Shown here: positions 33,958 to 42,013 of the stretch, piece by piece
Layout of the letters: the number at the start of each line of letters is the position of its first letter
How positions within the stretch are numbered: position 1 is the stretch's first letter
NCBI RefSeq assembly: GCF_009724685.1
Contig: NZ_WMEF01000003.1
Location: 525,335 to 589,334 of the forward strand
Length of the DNA stretch: 64,000 bases
Direction: 5' to 3'
Source: Lysinibacillus cavernae
GTDB taxonomy: Bacteria > Bacillota > Bacilli > Bacillales_A > Planococcaceae
Program-made: the position numbers and the translations under genes
Notes under the pieces: model-generated
What the model was told of the DNA's origin: nothing
What the model saw: only the letters and a program-made list of their open reading frames with translations
The model's database searches: none

Positions 33958-34146
33958 TCAATCTTTAAAAAAATATAACCAATCAAAATCTAATGCAGTG
34001 GCAATTTTTTTTGCAGTTTCAACATTTGGTGTTTTAATTCCTAATTCAATTTGGGTGTAGTAACTTCTGGATATATTAGAATTTTCCGCAGCCTTTTCTT
34101 GAGTAACTTTATTTTTCAATCGAATATCTTTCAACCAAGTTCTCAT
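33958..34146 (-). CDS. Cro-like HTH regulator
   Basis: A 62-residue XRE-type HTH protein (LKDIRLKNKVTQEKAAENSN, then ISRSYYTQIELGIKTPNVET) starting at the ATG at 34146 with GGAGG upstream. It is divergent from the repressor gene, sharing an intergenic region with three operators, so it fills the Cro position and heads the early/lytic transcript. Confidence 0.82.
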   Translation of the reverse strand: MRTWLKDIRLKNKVTQEKAAENSNISRSYYTQIELGIKTPNVETAKKIATALDFDWLYFFKD

Positions 34147-34160
34147 TTCCAACCTCCAAT

Positions 34161-34177
34161 AGTTCTTTTAAGGAACA
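34161..34177. promoter_or_regulatory. Repressor operator O2
   Basis: AGTTCTTTTAAGGAACA, 14 of 17 bases equal to O1. Lies just upstream of the Cro-like start. Confidence 0.65.
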
Positions 34178-34194
34178 CTTATATACACAATATA

Positions 34195-34211
34195 TGTCAC
34201 TTTAAGGAACA
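34195..34211. promoter_or_regulatory. Repressor operator O3
   Basis: TGTCACTTTAAGGAACA; right half perfect (AAGGAACA), left half degenerate. Located in the divergent intergenic region. Confidence 0.6.
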
Positions 34212-34235
34212 AGTCAACATTATAATGAAAATAAG

Positions 34236-34252
34236 TTTTACTTTAAGGAACA
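34236..34252. promoter_or_regulatory. Repressor operator O4
   Basis: TTTTACTTTAAGGAACA; right half perfect. About 41 bp from O3, between the two divergent regulator genes. Confidence 0.6.
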
Positions 34253-34310
34253 ATTATAGAAGTTACTAATAGAAACATTTAGAATGAACTATATGAAAGG
34301 ATGGGTTGCC

Positions 34311-34694
34311 ATGAATGTTTTTTCAGAACGTTTAAAAGCCTGTCGTGAACAGAAGAAAAAATCCAATCCTATTTGGACACAGAGTTATACTGCAGATAAA
34401 GTTGGAGTGGCTAGAACTACATATACTGCATATGAAAATGGAACTAAAACTCCACCCTTAGATACAGTGAATTTAATTGCCGATTTGTTTGAAGTTAGTA
34501 CCGACTATTTATTGGGCCGAACTGAGGTTACTACATTTTCAAATAAAGACCAAGAAGAGGCTGATTTTCAAGCTTTTGCAAACAACCCTGATTTAAACAT
34601 ATTTTATAAAGAGCTACCTAAATCTGACGCGGAAGCTGTAGAACGCCTTCGTGAAATTTGGGAAATTATTAAACACGATTATAAGAAAAAATAG
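34311..34694 (+). CDS. CI-like phage repressor (XRE HTH)
   Basis: A 127-residue protein starting at the ATG at 34311 (AAAGGATGGG upstream; an earlier codon at 34284 lacks a site). N-terminal HTH: ADKVGVARTTYTAYENGTKT, then LIADLFEVSTDYLLGRT, the pattern of ImmR/Xre repressors. A short C-terminal helical region follows rather than a LexA-like protease domain, so inactivation probably depends on the ImmA protease at 37.3 kb. It should bind the TGTTCCTTWAAGGAACA sites. Confidence 0.85.
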   Translation: MNVFSERLKACREQKKKSNPIWTQSYTADKVGVARTTYTAYENGTKTPPLDTVNLIADLFEVSTDYLLGRTEVTTFSNKDQEEADFQAFANNPDLNIFYKELPKSDAEAVERLREIWEIIKHDYKKK

Positions 34695-34718
34695 GACATG
34701 AAATATTTTCATGTCCTA
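34692..34718. terminator. Hairpin after the repressor gene
   Basis: TAGGACATGAAA / TTTCATGTCCTA, 12 perfect base pairs with a 3-base loop, starting at the stop codon. No strong T run, so termination may be partial, letting the cassette downstream be read from the repressor promoter. Confidence 0.6.
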
Positions 34719-35050
34719 AATAACACCCTGTTATTGTAAATATAAAACATTAATGGATTTATTATTTTTTTTATTAACTTACTAGTAATATTTACTCAAG
34801 ACAATTTAACCTCTAATTTAACAAAAAGGATTATCCTTCTTTTCTAAGATGGTATCTTAAGAACTTTTTAAAGTTATGGTTAAACTCATTATTTAATTCC
34901 GGAAATTTTAAAAAAACTAACTAATATAGAGTTAGGCATGCGTACAGTGCATGTCTTTAATAATGTTTGGATTATTTTATATTAAAACGATTTCGGATTT
35001 GGTATGTAATACTAAAATTGATTTATCAGTAAACTATTAGGAGAGGTTTT
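34719..35050. other. AT-rich stretch before the nuclease cassette
   Basis: No gene seen. A hairpin AGGCATGC...GCATGTCT lies near 34933-34955. The extreme AT content and position at the cassette edge suggest a recombination boundary and its promoter. Confidence 0.4.
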
Positions 35051-36223
35051 ATGACGAGAAAAATAAATTACTCTGATTTAATTAAAACTACGGTAAAAGA
35101 GAATTATGTTCAAGCCATCCAGAAAAAATTATTAGAGAAATTAAAAGATGAAGTGATTACGTATGAAGATACCATTTTTAATTATGATTTAATTTATGTA
35201 CAAAAATCCCAGTCGTTCGAAGAAATTTTTAATTTAGCTCTTGAAAAATTTGAACAAAAAACCATTCAAATCATTCAAGAATTGGATTATGAATTAGCAA
35301 TTAAATACGCCACATTATATACCATAGAACAGCCAATTTTAGGTAAAATCGATGCATTAATACGAAAAGGCAAGATACTAGATAGTACTTCATCTACCTT
35401 CACTGAAGACTATGTAACTGATTGGACTTATGAAACTAATTTAATGCCATCTTTTAAAAAATATGATGAGAATACCTACTTTTTAAAGTTTAGCAATGCG
35501 GTTTCTGGTCATACTACTGCCGAGAGTTCTAGCAGAATTACAATTAAATATCCTGTTATCGCTGTTTATTATTCCGATTTAAATATTATTGAAATTAGAC
35601 TAGACGCTATAAAAGGATATTTACGAAGAGGGAACGAATACTACTACGTACAACAAATTCATAAGGTAATTGAGTGGTTTCAAATTCATTTTGGTCTCAC
35701 TCCCCTTCCATTAGATTTAGTTTCTATCGTAGAGTTTATATCTAATTTAGATGAAGAACAAGTAAATGTAGTTGCTAAAGAACTAAAGTATCGAACTGGA
35801 TCAAAAGTTGTTTTAGATACAGGTAGAAATGATTCTGCAGTTTTACCTTTGCTAGGTGATTTGAAGCAAATAATAAATGATAATCAAAAATTGTTTATGT
35901 CATGCGATAATACTAAAGAGATTCAGAAATTATTAAATGATTTTATAGATGAAATTGAAGAAGACTCTGATAGCCCTTGGATTTCACTTCGCTGGAGTGA
36001 TGAACAAAGTAGTAAAGCTACAAAAGTTAAGTTTTCGTTTAATTATAAAGAAAAAAGAATCGACTTACTTCAGTATTACAATTCAAGCAGTACTGAAATG
36101 GAGAGGATGAATTATGTTACCAAATACCTTATCGAATATAAAGAAAAATACGAAAATGAGAGACCTACCGCATTCGAATCAGGAGAAGCTATTGAAGACA
36201 CTTCAGCGCTTCAAAAAGAATGA
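35051..36223 (+). CDS. Unrecognised 390-residue protein, first gene of nuclease cassette
   Basis: A strong ribosome binding site (AGGAGAGG) precedes the ATG. The protein is mixed alpha-beta and charged, with no signal peptide, membrane segment, Walker motif or HNH motif. The middle (about 155-205) is strand-rich (RITIKYPVIAVYYSDLNIIE), followed by a helix-rich region (HKVIEWFQIHFGLTPLPLDL) and an acidic patch (FIDEIEEDSDSPWISLRWSD). It overlaps the next gene by 110 bases. Probably the sensor or target-recognition part of a three-gene defence module; this is inference from linkage to a nuclease. Confidence 0.75.
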   Translation: MTRKINYSDLIKTTVKENYVQAIQKKLLEKLKDEVITYEDTIFNYDLIYVQKSQSFEEIFNLALEKFEQKTIQIIQELDYELAIKYATLYTIEQPILGKIDALIRKGKILDSTSSTFTEDYVTDWTYETNLMPSFKKYDENTYFLKFSNAVSGHTTAESSSRITIKYPVIAVYYSDLNIIEIRLDAIKGYLRRGNEYYYVQQIHKVIEWFQIHFGLTPLPLDLVSIVEFISNLDEEQVNVVAKELKYRTGSKVVLDTGRNDSAVLPLLGDLKQIINDNQKLFMSCDNTKEIQKLLNDFIDEIEEDSDSPWISLRWSDEQSSKATKVKFSFNYKEKRIDLLQYYNSSSTEMERMNYVTKYLIEYKEKYENERPTAFESGEAIEDTSALQKE

Positions 36224-36479
36224 AGTAATTTATCCAGGTTTGATTGCAAGACGAGGTGGTTTTAATCTACAAAATGCATATAAATTATTAAAGGATATAG
36301 AAAAATTACATTATATTGAACATGCATTTGTAATAAATTGCCCTTCATGTTCGGAAGAACATCTTTATAATTCTGTTGGTGACGTTCCTGATGAATTCGA
36401 ATGTAGTAAATGTGGTTATTCAAATCCTATTAATGTTTTTAGTGATGTTTTAATTGTTTATAAGGTGGTTTGCGAATGA
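36114..36479 (+). CDS. Winged-helix and zinc-ribbon protein, second gene of cassette
   Basis: A 121-residue protein whose start at 36114 has a ribosome binding site (GGAGAGG) inside the previous gene, giving a 110-base overlap in another frame. Residues 35-70 look like a winged helix (YPGLIARRGGFNLQNAYKLL). A zinc ribbon follows: NCPSC about 20 residues before CSKCG. It may be a nucleic-acid adaptor linking gene 1 and the nuclease. The stop overlaps the next start by 4 bases. Confidence 0.72.
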   Translation: MLPNTLSNIKKNTKMRDLPHSNQEKLLKTLQRFKKNEVIYPGLIARRGGFNLQNAYKLLKDIEKLHYIEHAFVINCPSCSEEHLYNSVGDVPDEFECSKCGYSNPINVFSDVLIVYKVVCE

Positions 36480-37171
36480 GTTCTAAAAGTGCCTTTGCTT
36501 TCAGTGAATATCTCAGAATCTGTGAAGAGGAAAATGAAGATGTACTTGAATGTTTAAAATTTAATCAAACTGACTTAAAGCAATACTCTATTTTATTAGA
36601 TAATTTCAAAAAGATTAATGAATCACAAGATTCCTCTACAGAATTAAAAGGAAAATCATTAGAAGATCTAGTAGAATATATCTTTAAAAAGTCTTATATT
36701 TTTGATATAGACAAAAATGTGCGGACGAGTACTAATGAGATAGATTTGCTTGTCAAACTAAATAAAAAAGGTATTGATTTTAACACATCTGGATACATAT
36801 CGATTGAAAAATACTTGTTATGTGAATGCAAAAACTATAATAAAACTGTTGGTGTAACTTGGACTGGTAAATTCTACAGTCTTTTAAAAACTTCTAATAA
36901 GAACATAGGAATAATATTTTCGTATCATGGTATAGCAGGTAAAAAGTGGGGAAGTTCTTCTGGCTTAATACGAAAAATTCATCTTACTTCAAGTGGGAAA
37001 TGTCGAATATTATCTTTTGCACTTAGTGACTTTGAATTATTAAGACAAGGTACTAGTTTTGCTCGTATTATTGAACAAAAAATTGAAGAGCTTGATAATG
37101 ACACTTCTTATTTTAAAGATATTAGTTCACATGAATTAGAAGGCCCTAATCCTTTTAATGCAACAGAATAA
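36476..37171 (+). CDS. PD-(D/E)XK restriction-type nuclease, third gene of cassette
   Basis: The ATG at 36476 (AAGGTGG upstream) is preferred over a TTG at 36470 and overlaps the previous stop (ATGA). In the 231-residue protein, GKSLEDLVEYIFKKSYIF supplies the conserved first-helix Glu, STNEIDLLVKL the Asp, and YLLCECKNYNKT the E-x-K, the order of Mrr-like PD-(D/E)XK nucleases. NKNIGIIFSYHGIAGKKW follows as a late core strand. Likely effector that cuts invading DNA; no methylase is nearby, so it is not a standard restriction-modification pair. Confidence 0.78.
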   Translation: MSSKSAFAFSEYLRICEEENEDVLECLKFNQTDLKQYSILLDNFKKINESQDSSTELKGKSLEDLVEYIFKKSYIFDIDKNVRTSTNEIDLLVKLNKKGIDFNTSGYISIEKYLLCECKNYNKTVGVTWTGKFYSLLKTSNKNIGIIFSYHGIAGKKWGSSSGLIRKIHLTSSGKCRILSFALSDFELLRQGTSFARIIEQKIEELDNDTSYFKDISSHELEGPNPFNATE

Positions 37172-37202
37172 AACACTACTTCTAAAAAGTGGTGTTTTAT
37201 TA
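37170..37202 (+). terminator. Terminator closing the nuclease cassette
   Basis: AAAACACTACTT / AAGTGGTGTTTT, 12 pairs including one G-U, then ATTATATAAT. Confidence 0.75.
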
Positions 37203-37251
37203 TATAATAAAAAAGAACATATGTTCCAAAATGTAACTTGAGGATAATACG

Positions 37252-37737
37252 ATGAACTACACTACACATACAGAAAATTTTATAAAAAATTTGTACTCCA
37301 AAATGAATATTTCAAAATCTTCACAACTTCAATTTCAAAAAATAGCTACCTTGTTGAATATACAGATATTTTATTGGAACAAATCAAGCCAAGCACTTTT
37401 TGATGAATCTCATGTATATATTTTTCTAAATGAACAATTAACAACAGAACAGCTTTGGCAAGATTTCTGCCATGAATTAGGGCATGTTTTATTACATAAT
37501 GGACAGCAAGAACGCATGCCAAAATCTTTGATAGAATACTTAGAGAACAAGGCAAACAATTTTATGTATCACGCCTGTATTCCCTCTTTCATGCTGGATG
37601 AAGTGGATTCTGATGCGCTCACTATTGAGAATGTTCAACAACTATTCAATGTTGAATACGACTTTGCTGAAAAACGACTTACTCAATATTTTAATAAAAA
37701 AATGAATATGCCAAATAGGAATAGAACTTTTCTATGA
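37252..37737 (+). CDS. immA: ImmA-type zinc protease controlling the phage repressor
   Basis: A 161-residue M78 metalloprotease with HELGH at 74-78 (DFCHELGHVLLHNG) and LENKANNFMYHACIPSFML, the helix carrying the third zinc ligand. This is the ImmA layout of ICEBs1 and many Bacillus phages, where it cleaves the ImmR/CI-like repressor after DNA damage. It lies 33 bases before the integrase, same strand. Symbol is by analogy. The usual neighbour, the repressor, is 2.5 kb away because a cassette intervenes. Confidence 0.85.
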   Translation: MNYTTHTENFIKNLYSKMNISKSSQLQFQKIATLLNIQIFYWNKSSQALFDESHVYIFLNEQLTTEQLWQDFCHELGHVLLHNGQQERMPKSLIEYLENKANNFMYHACIPSFMLDEVDSDALTIENVQQLFNVEYDFAEKRLTQYFNKKMNMPNRNRTFL

Positions 37738-37769
37738 CCTTAATAACAATGTAATTGGGGGTGTCTATT

Positions 37770-38948
37770 ATGGCGAGTATCACAAAACGTGGAAAGACGT
37801 GGCAGTATTGTGTTAGTAGAATGGTTGATGGAAAGTACAAACCTATACGGAAAGGTGGTTTCAGTACCAAAAAGGAAGCAACAGTTGCAGCAGCTGCTAT
37901 TGAAGCTAACATTGGGAAAAATGGCTCCCCTTCAATTCAAGAAGATATTCCTTTCACTAAGTATTTTATGGATTGGGTTAAAACATATAAAACGAATATC
38001 TCTGATATTACGATGAGAGCCTACACAACCACTTACAATAAATTATATGAATACTTTGGCGAGATGCCCATACAGCAGATTACTAAGCGTAAATATCAAG
38101 AATTTATGAATGATTTGGGGACAAAATTTGCAAGAGATACAAATCGTAAGTTAAATGGTTACGTACGAACATGTTTGTTGGAAGCAATTGACGAAGGACT
38201 AATAAAGAATGATTTCACTCGAAATATTACTCTTACTGGAGCCTCTTCAAAAAAAGGGTCTGAAAAATTTCTAAACCTTACTGATACTGAAAGGCTCTTA
38301 TATTACTTAAAAGATCATGTTGAGAAAAACATAAAAAATTTACAAGACGTGGATAATGGTATCGAGAATTTATTACTACTTCTCGCCTTAACTTCTGGTA
38401 TGCGTTATGGTGAATTAGTTGGCCTGATCGAAACAGATTTTAACTTTAAAGAGAATTTCATTCGTGTAGAACGGCAATGGAAATACAAAGAAGGCGGTGG
38501 CTTTGGTGACTTAAAAAATGAAAGTTCTGAGCGTACAATAACCATTGATACAGAGACTATGCTATTGTTTAAGAAATTTTTCGAATATCGAACATCACAT
38601 TCAGATAATCAACATCAACTAGTGTTCTTTGAAGACACATCCGATATTTTAGTTGTCACAAATGATCGATTAAATGATGTACTACGGGCAGCATTGAAAC
38701 ATCTTAAAATAACACCACTTATTACTGCTCATGGATTACGCCACACACATGCGAGTATTTTACTTTTCGAAGAAGTAAATTTGATTTATGTGTCTGAACG
38801 TCTAGGTCATTCAAGTATTGAAATTACTTCTTCTACATATACCCATGTGCTAAAAGAATTGCGTGAACGTGATTCCAGAAAAACAGCAGATGTATTTAAA
38901 AAGATGATGTTAATGCCTTCCACTAATATAGAGCGTGTAGATGTGTAG
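37770..38948 (+). CDS. int: Phage integrase (tyrosine recombinase)
   Basis: The ATG at 37770 (GGGGGTG upstream) gives 392 residues. It has the arm-binding N-terminus (ASITKRGKTWQYCVSRMVDG), a SAM-like core-binding domain (AYTTTYNKLYEYFGEMPIQQ) and a catalytic domain with Arg in LTSGMRYGELVGL, HxxR in AHGLRHTHAS, His in ERLGHSS and Tyr in STYTHVLKEL. It lies next to attR and should recombine the 17-bp core in tRNA-Arg. No excisionase gene is evident nearby. Confidence 0.93.
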   Translation: MASITKRGKTWQYCVSRMVDGKYKPIRKGGFSTKKEATVAAAAIEANIGKNGSPSIQEDIPFTKYFMDWVKTYKTNISDITMRAYTTTYNKLYEYFGEMPIQQITKRKYQEFMNDLGTKFARDTNRKLNGYVRTCLLEAIDEGLIKNDFTRNITLTGASSKKGSEKFLNLTDTERLLYYLKDHVEKNIKNLQDVDNGIENLLLLLALTSGMRYGELVGLIETDFNFKENFIRVERQWKYKEGGGFGDLKNESSERTITIDTETMLLFKKFFEYRTSHSDNQHQLVFFEDTSDILVVTNDRLNDVLRAALKHLKITPLITAHGLRHTHASILLFEEVNLIYVSERLGHSSIEITSSTYTHVLKELRERDSRKTADVFKKMMLMPSTNIERVDV

Positions 38949-38963
38949 AAAATGTGTAGAAAA
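38942..38963. repeat. Probable integrase arm-type site, right end
   Basis: Two tandem TGTGTAGAAAA units, identical to 2880-2901, overlapping the integrase stop codon and 119 bp from the attR core. Confidence 0.65.
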
Positions 38964-39005
38964 CTTTTATTTTTTATCTCTTTTTAACGACTTCTAAAAA
39001 ATACT

Positions 39006-39050
39006 AAAAACACCTTAAATCCTTGATATTAAAGGATTTAAGGTGTTTTT
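39006..39050 (+). terminator. Integrase terminator
   Basis: AACACCTTAAATCC / GGATTTAAGGTGTT, 14 perfect pairs, then TTTC. A related hairpin sits beside attL after the integrase remnant. Confidence 0.85.
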
Positions 39051-39086
39051 CATACTGTAGTTTCTCTTTCTAAAACTACCTATTGA

Positions 39087-39160
<74 letters not shown>

Positions 39161-39201
39161 ATGATGTCGTTTCTATGTATTCCATAGGAAGGACAATACT
39201 T

Positions 39202-39230
39202 ATTATATGTATTTTAAAGCATAATGTCAA
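39202..39230 (-). promoter_or_regulatory. Promoter of tRNA-Arg
   Basis: Perfect SigA boxes: TTGACA (39225-39230), 17-base spacer, TATAAT (39202-39207), about 42 bases before the tRNA. Confidence 0.85.
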
Positions 39231-39379
39231 CATTAATTTTACTAAGTAGGCAAGGTTTGCCTCATATTGTTTATCATATGTTGCCACAACATAGATTATA
39301 CCATTTTTACGCCTTGTCAGTAGGACGAAAAAAAAATATTTGTTAAACTATTGGCAATAAAAAACTTGGAGGTACGTAA

Positions 39380-40126
39380 ATGTTTAAGGATTTGGTCGTT
39401 ATTGTTACAGGTGGTGCACAAGGGATTGGCAAAGGCATTGTGCTAGCGTATGCACAACATGGCGCAAAAGTGGTGATTGCTGATTTGAATAAAGGTTTAG
39501 GTCAACAATTAGAACAGGAAATGCTTGCTCAAGATTACTCTGTATTGTTTGTTCAAACGGATGTGACAAAGGAGCAGGATATTGTTCATTTAATGCAACG
39601 AACCGTCGAACAATATGGGACTATTCATATTTTAATTAATAATGCTGGGAAGTTTCAGCATACATCTCCTTACGATGTTACGTTTGAGGAATGGAATGAT
39701 TTACTTCAAACGAATTTAACGAGTGCCTTTTTCTGTGCAAGAGAGGCTGCAAAAGTGATGAGGTACAATGCTAAAGGAGGTTCGATTGTTTCGCTAGCTT
39801 CTACACGGGCTGAAATGTCTGAGCCTAACTCAGAAGCTTATGCGGCTACAAAAGGTGGCATTGTGGCATTAACACATGCTTTAGCGCGTTCATTTGGCAG
39901 TGATCAAATAACTGTGAATTGTATTTCACCTGGATGGATTGAAACAGGCAATTTTGAGTCACTTCGACCAATTGATCATGCACAGCATTTGTCAGGGAGA
40001 GTTGGTGTACCTGAAGATATAGCACAGGCGTGTCTCTATTTAACAAATCCGCTAAATAATTTTGTAACAGGGATTAATCTTACGGTTGATGGTGGTATGA
40101 CAAAGAAAATGATGTATGAAGAGTAA
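39380..40126 (+). CDS. Short-chain dehydrogenase/reductase
   Basis: A 248-residue classical SDR enzyme. Cofactor motif TGGAQGIGKG at residues 10-19, NNAG at 89-92, the catalytic Ser (IVSLAS) and YAATK with catalytic Tyr/Lys, then the C-terminal GINLTVDGG. Asp at the end of the second strand (VIADLN) suggests NAD(H) rather than NADP(H). The substrate cannot be read from sequence. Good ribosome binding site (TTGGAGG). Confidence 0.9.
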   Translation: MFKDLVVIVTGGAQGIGKGIVLAYAQHGAKVVIADLNKGLGQQLEQEMLAQDYSVLFVQTDVTKEQDIVHLMQRTVEQYGTIHILINNAGKFQHTSPYDVTFEEWNDLLQTNLTSAFFCAREAAKVMRYNAKGGSIVSLASTRAEMSEPNSEAYAATKGGIVALTHALARSFGSDQITVNCISPGWIETGNFESLRPIDHAQHLSGRVGVPEDIAQACLYLTNPLNNFVTGINLTVDGGMTKKMMYEE

Positions 40127-40222
40127 TTTTTTTGTCACCCCCATTTCTTAAGTTGTTCTTTCATACTCAGATGTGCCATGGAGTATGCTACTTTAAGAGA
40201 AAGAACAAGAAGGAGTGAAGTC

Positions 40223-40873
40223 TTGTACCCTTATTCGAATAGTTATTCTTTAAGCCAGCTGTATCAGGGTCCCTATGCTCTATATACGGCACCGATTCGC
40301 CACTTTTTACAGTCAAATGATTACCGTCGCTGTATCAGTAAAGCGGAAGCAGATTTTATGGCCATGAATCGCTTACTTTGGATGGAGCATGTGAATTGGA
40401 CACGGATGACGATTAGTAGCATTGTGTTTAATTTGCCAGATTTACCTTTTGTGCAGCAGCGTTTGTTACGAAATGCAACTGATTTAGGAAATTGTCTACG
40501 CCCCTTCTACGGCGATTCTATAGCAGATCGTTATGCAGCCTTAATTAAAGAACATTTGGTTCTTGCAGCTCAATTAGTGACTGCAGCTGCTAAAGGAGAT
40601 GCTACAACAGCAGAAGCAAAAGAGAAGGAATGGTATCGTAATGCGGATGATATTGTTCTATTTTTGCATACGATCAATCCTTGTATAAATAGAGAAGCGA
40701 TACAAAAAATGTTTTACACCCATTTAGCATTGACCAAAAACGAAGCCGTGACCATGATACAAAATGATTATCAAGCAGATGTAGATGTATTTGATGAAAT
40801 TGTAGCAGAAGCACTTGCAATGTCAGATATGATTGCCAGCGCAATAGTTATGCAATTTTGTTACCTCTTTTAA
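40223..40873 (+). CDS. Uncharacterised helical protein, TTG start
   Basis: The likely start is TTG at 40223 with AAGGAG upstream; an ATG at 40178 has no site. The 216-residue product is all-helical with MEHVNWTRMTISSIVFNLPD, a LRPFYGDS turn and LHTINPCINREAIQKMFYTH. This family is widespread in Bacillaceae and Paenibacillus and is often mislabelled as acetylglutamate kinase; no kinase motif is present. A His/Glu-rich helical bundle that binds a metal is possible but unproven. Confidence 0.7.
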   Translation: MYPYSNSYSLSQLYQGPYALYTAPIRHFLQSNDYRRCISKAEADFMAMNRLLWMEHVNWTRMTISSIVFNLPDLPFVQQRLLRNATDLGNCLRPFYGDSIADRYAALIKEHLVLAAQLVTAAAKGDATTAEAKEKEWYRNADDIVLFLHTINPCINREAIQKMFYTHLALTKNEAVTMIQNDYQADVDVFDEIVAEALAMSDMIASAIVMQFCYLF

Positions 40874-40892
40874 TGTGATAATCCCCATGTAT

Positions 40893-41576
40893 TTATGATA
40901 AGTTTTGTTTTTTACGTTCAATTACTGGCGGAAAAACTCTCGCCACTTTGTTCTTTGCATAATGTGCAATTGGCTGCGTTTCTTGAAAGGATCCTTTCAT
41001 AAAAGCGGCTAGTGTATTGCTTGGGATCGTTACTCTGGCCTGATGCAACTCCCATGGTGAATGATGGATATCAATACGAAATAGGGTGTCTTTCCATTTT
41101 GCCCAAGAATGATACCGTTCTACTAACCATTGGTCAAAGTTAGTATTAGTGCTATCTCCTACTATATAAGAAACCCTCAATCTCTCATCAAATGCTTTGT
41201 AATAGCTGGTGTATGAAAAATGATTAGCTCTTTGTTTACCTACTATTTTTGAATAACGATAGGGTAAACTACCGATTGCCGTTAATTTTGAAAAAGGATA
41301 ATTCGTCACATCCAAATGAAAAAAATAGATTCCTTTCATGCCATTATATTCAACATAAGTTCGGACATTCAATTGTAAATAGGAACGCATCCCTGGGAAT
41401 GGCGGTAGTAGCCGTAATCGCTGTCCATTTACTTTAAAAAGGACGGCACTAAGCCAAGCATCAGATTGATAGAGATCGAGCTTCAGTTCTTTAGGTATAT
41501 GCTTTTCTAATTCTTGGGGTGATACTGGCCAATGTAAAAAAAGTACATCTTGCCATGTTTGTGTCATCATCCACAT
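40893..41576 (-). CDS. yqjF: YqjF-like protein (DUF2071)
   Basis: A 227-residue protein with the DUF2071 hallmarks: the start block MTQTWQDVLFLHWPVSPQEL, LSAVLFKVNGQRLRLLPPFP, and FPGMRSYLQLNVRTYVEYNG before GIYFFHLDVTN. Family function is unknown; the fold is acetoacetate decarboxylase-like. Its ribosome binding site (AAAGGAG) lies in one arm of a 12-bp hairpin, which may restrain translation. Confidence 0.85.
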   Translation of the reverse strand: MWMMTQTWQDVLFLHWPVSPQELEKHIPKELKLDLYQSDAWLSAVLFKVNGQRLRLLPPFPGMRSYLQLNVRTYVEYNGMKGIYFFHLDVTNYPFSKLTAIGSLPYRYSKIVGKQRANHFSYTSYYKAFDERLRVSYIVGDSTNTNFDQWLVERYHSWAKWKDTLFRIDIHHSPWELHQARVTIPSNTLAAFMKGSFQETQPIAHYAKNKVARVFPPVIERKKQNLS

Positions 41577-41581
41577 AGTAA

Positions 41582-41620
41582 AACTCCTTTCTAACTATCA
41601 TGTTTTCCTAGAAAGGAGTT
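41582..41620 (-). terminator. Hairpin that ends the upstream gene and hides the yqjF ribosome binding site
   Basis: AACTCCTTTCTA / TAGAAAGGAGTT, 12 perfect pairs with a 15-base loop, then TTTT. The distal arm contains the AAAGGAG used by the gene starting at 41576. Confidence 0.75.
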
Positions 41621-41636
41621 ATTCAAACAAAATAGG

Positions 41637-41810
41637 CTATTTTTGATCTGATTCGACTGTTTCTACTTCGACATATCGATAATATAAATTACGTAATTCA
41701 GATTCTTTCAACAACCCTAAATGACTTTTAAATTGAGGATGTACGAGTATCCCATGTGCTCGTAACTTTTTCAGAAACCAACCTTTTGAATATTTATGCA
41801 CCGAACCCAT
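41637..41810 (-). CDS. Small conserved protein, YflJ/DUF2639-like
   Basis: A 57-residue frame with AAAGGAG just before ATG: MGSVHKYSKGWFLKKLRAHG, then ILVHPQFKSHLG and ELRNLYYRYV. The short HxYSKGWF-K-L-x-G-I-x-x-HP pattern resembles DUF2639 (YflJ) proteins of Bacillus. Function unknown. Confidence 0.6.
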   Translation of the reverse strand: MGSVHKYSKGWFLKKLRAHGILVHPQFKSHLGLLKESELRNLYYRYVEVETVESDQK

Positions 41811-41880
41811 TCTCCTTTTCCTTTATTCATACATAGAGTATGCGTAAGGATTCTGTAAGGTGCCTTTACATATCAAATAC

Positions 41881-41975
41881 GCCTAGGCTTTGGGTCACAC
41901 TGTCATCGCCACAGAACGTGGCGTTATTAATGGTATTCCCTTATTTCAGCGGGCGTTTGAACATCCCCTGGAACA
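41881..41975 (+). repeat. Dispersed intergenic repeat, copy C (partial)
   Basis: Starting CCTAGGCTTTGGG, this stretch aligns with 48227-48312 (copy A) through CACAC-G-CAT-G-CA and GGTRTTCC, roughly 70-75% identical over ~60 bases. It lies between the SelO gene and the small gene at 41637. Confidence 0.5.
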
Positions 41976-41979
41976 AGAT

Positions 41980-42011
41980 AAAAAAACGAGAGGATCCATG
42001 CCCCTCGTTTT
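41980..42011 (-). terminator. SelO terminator
   Basis: AAAACGAG / CTCGTTTT with a 13-base loop and a T run on the minus strand, 3 bases after the stop codon. Confidence 0.8.
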
Positions 42012-42013
42012 AC

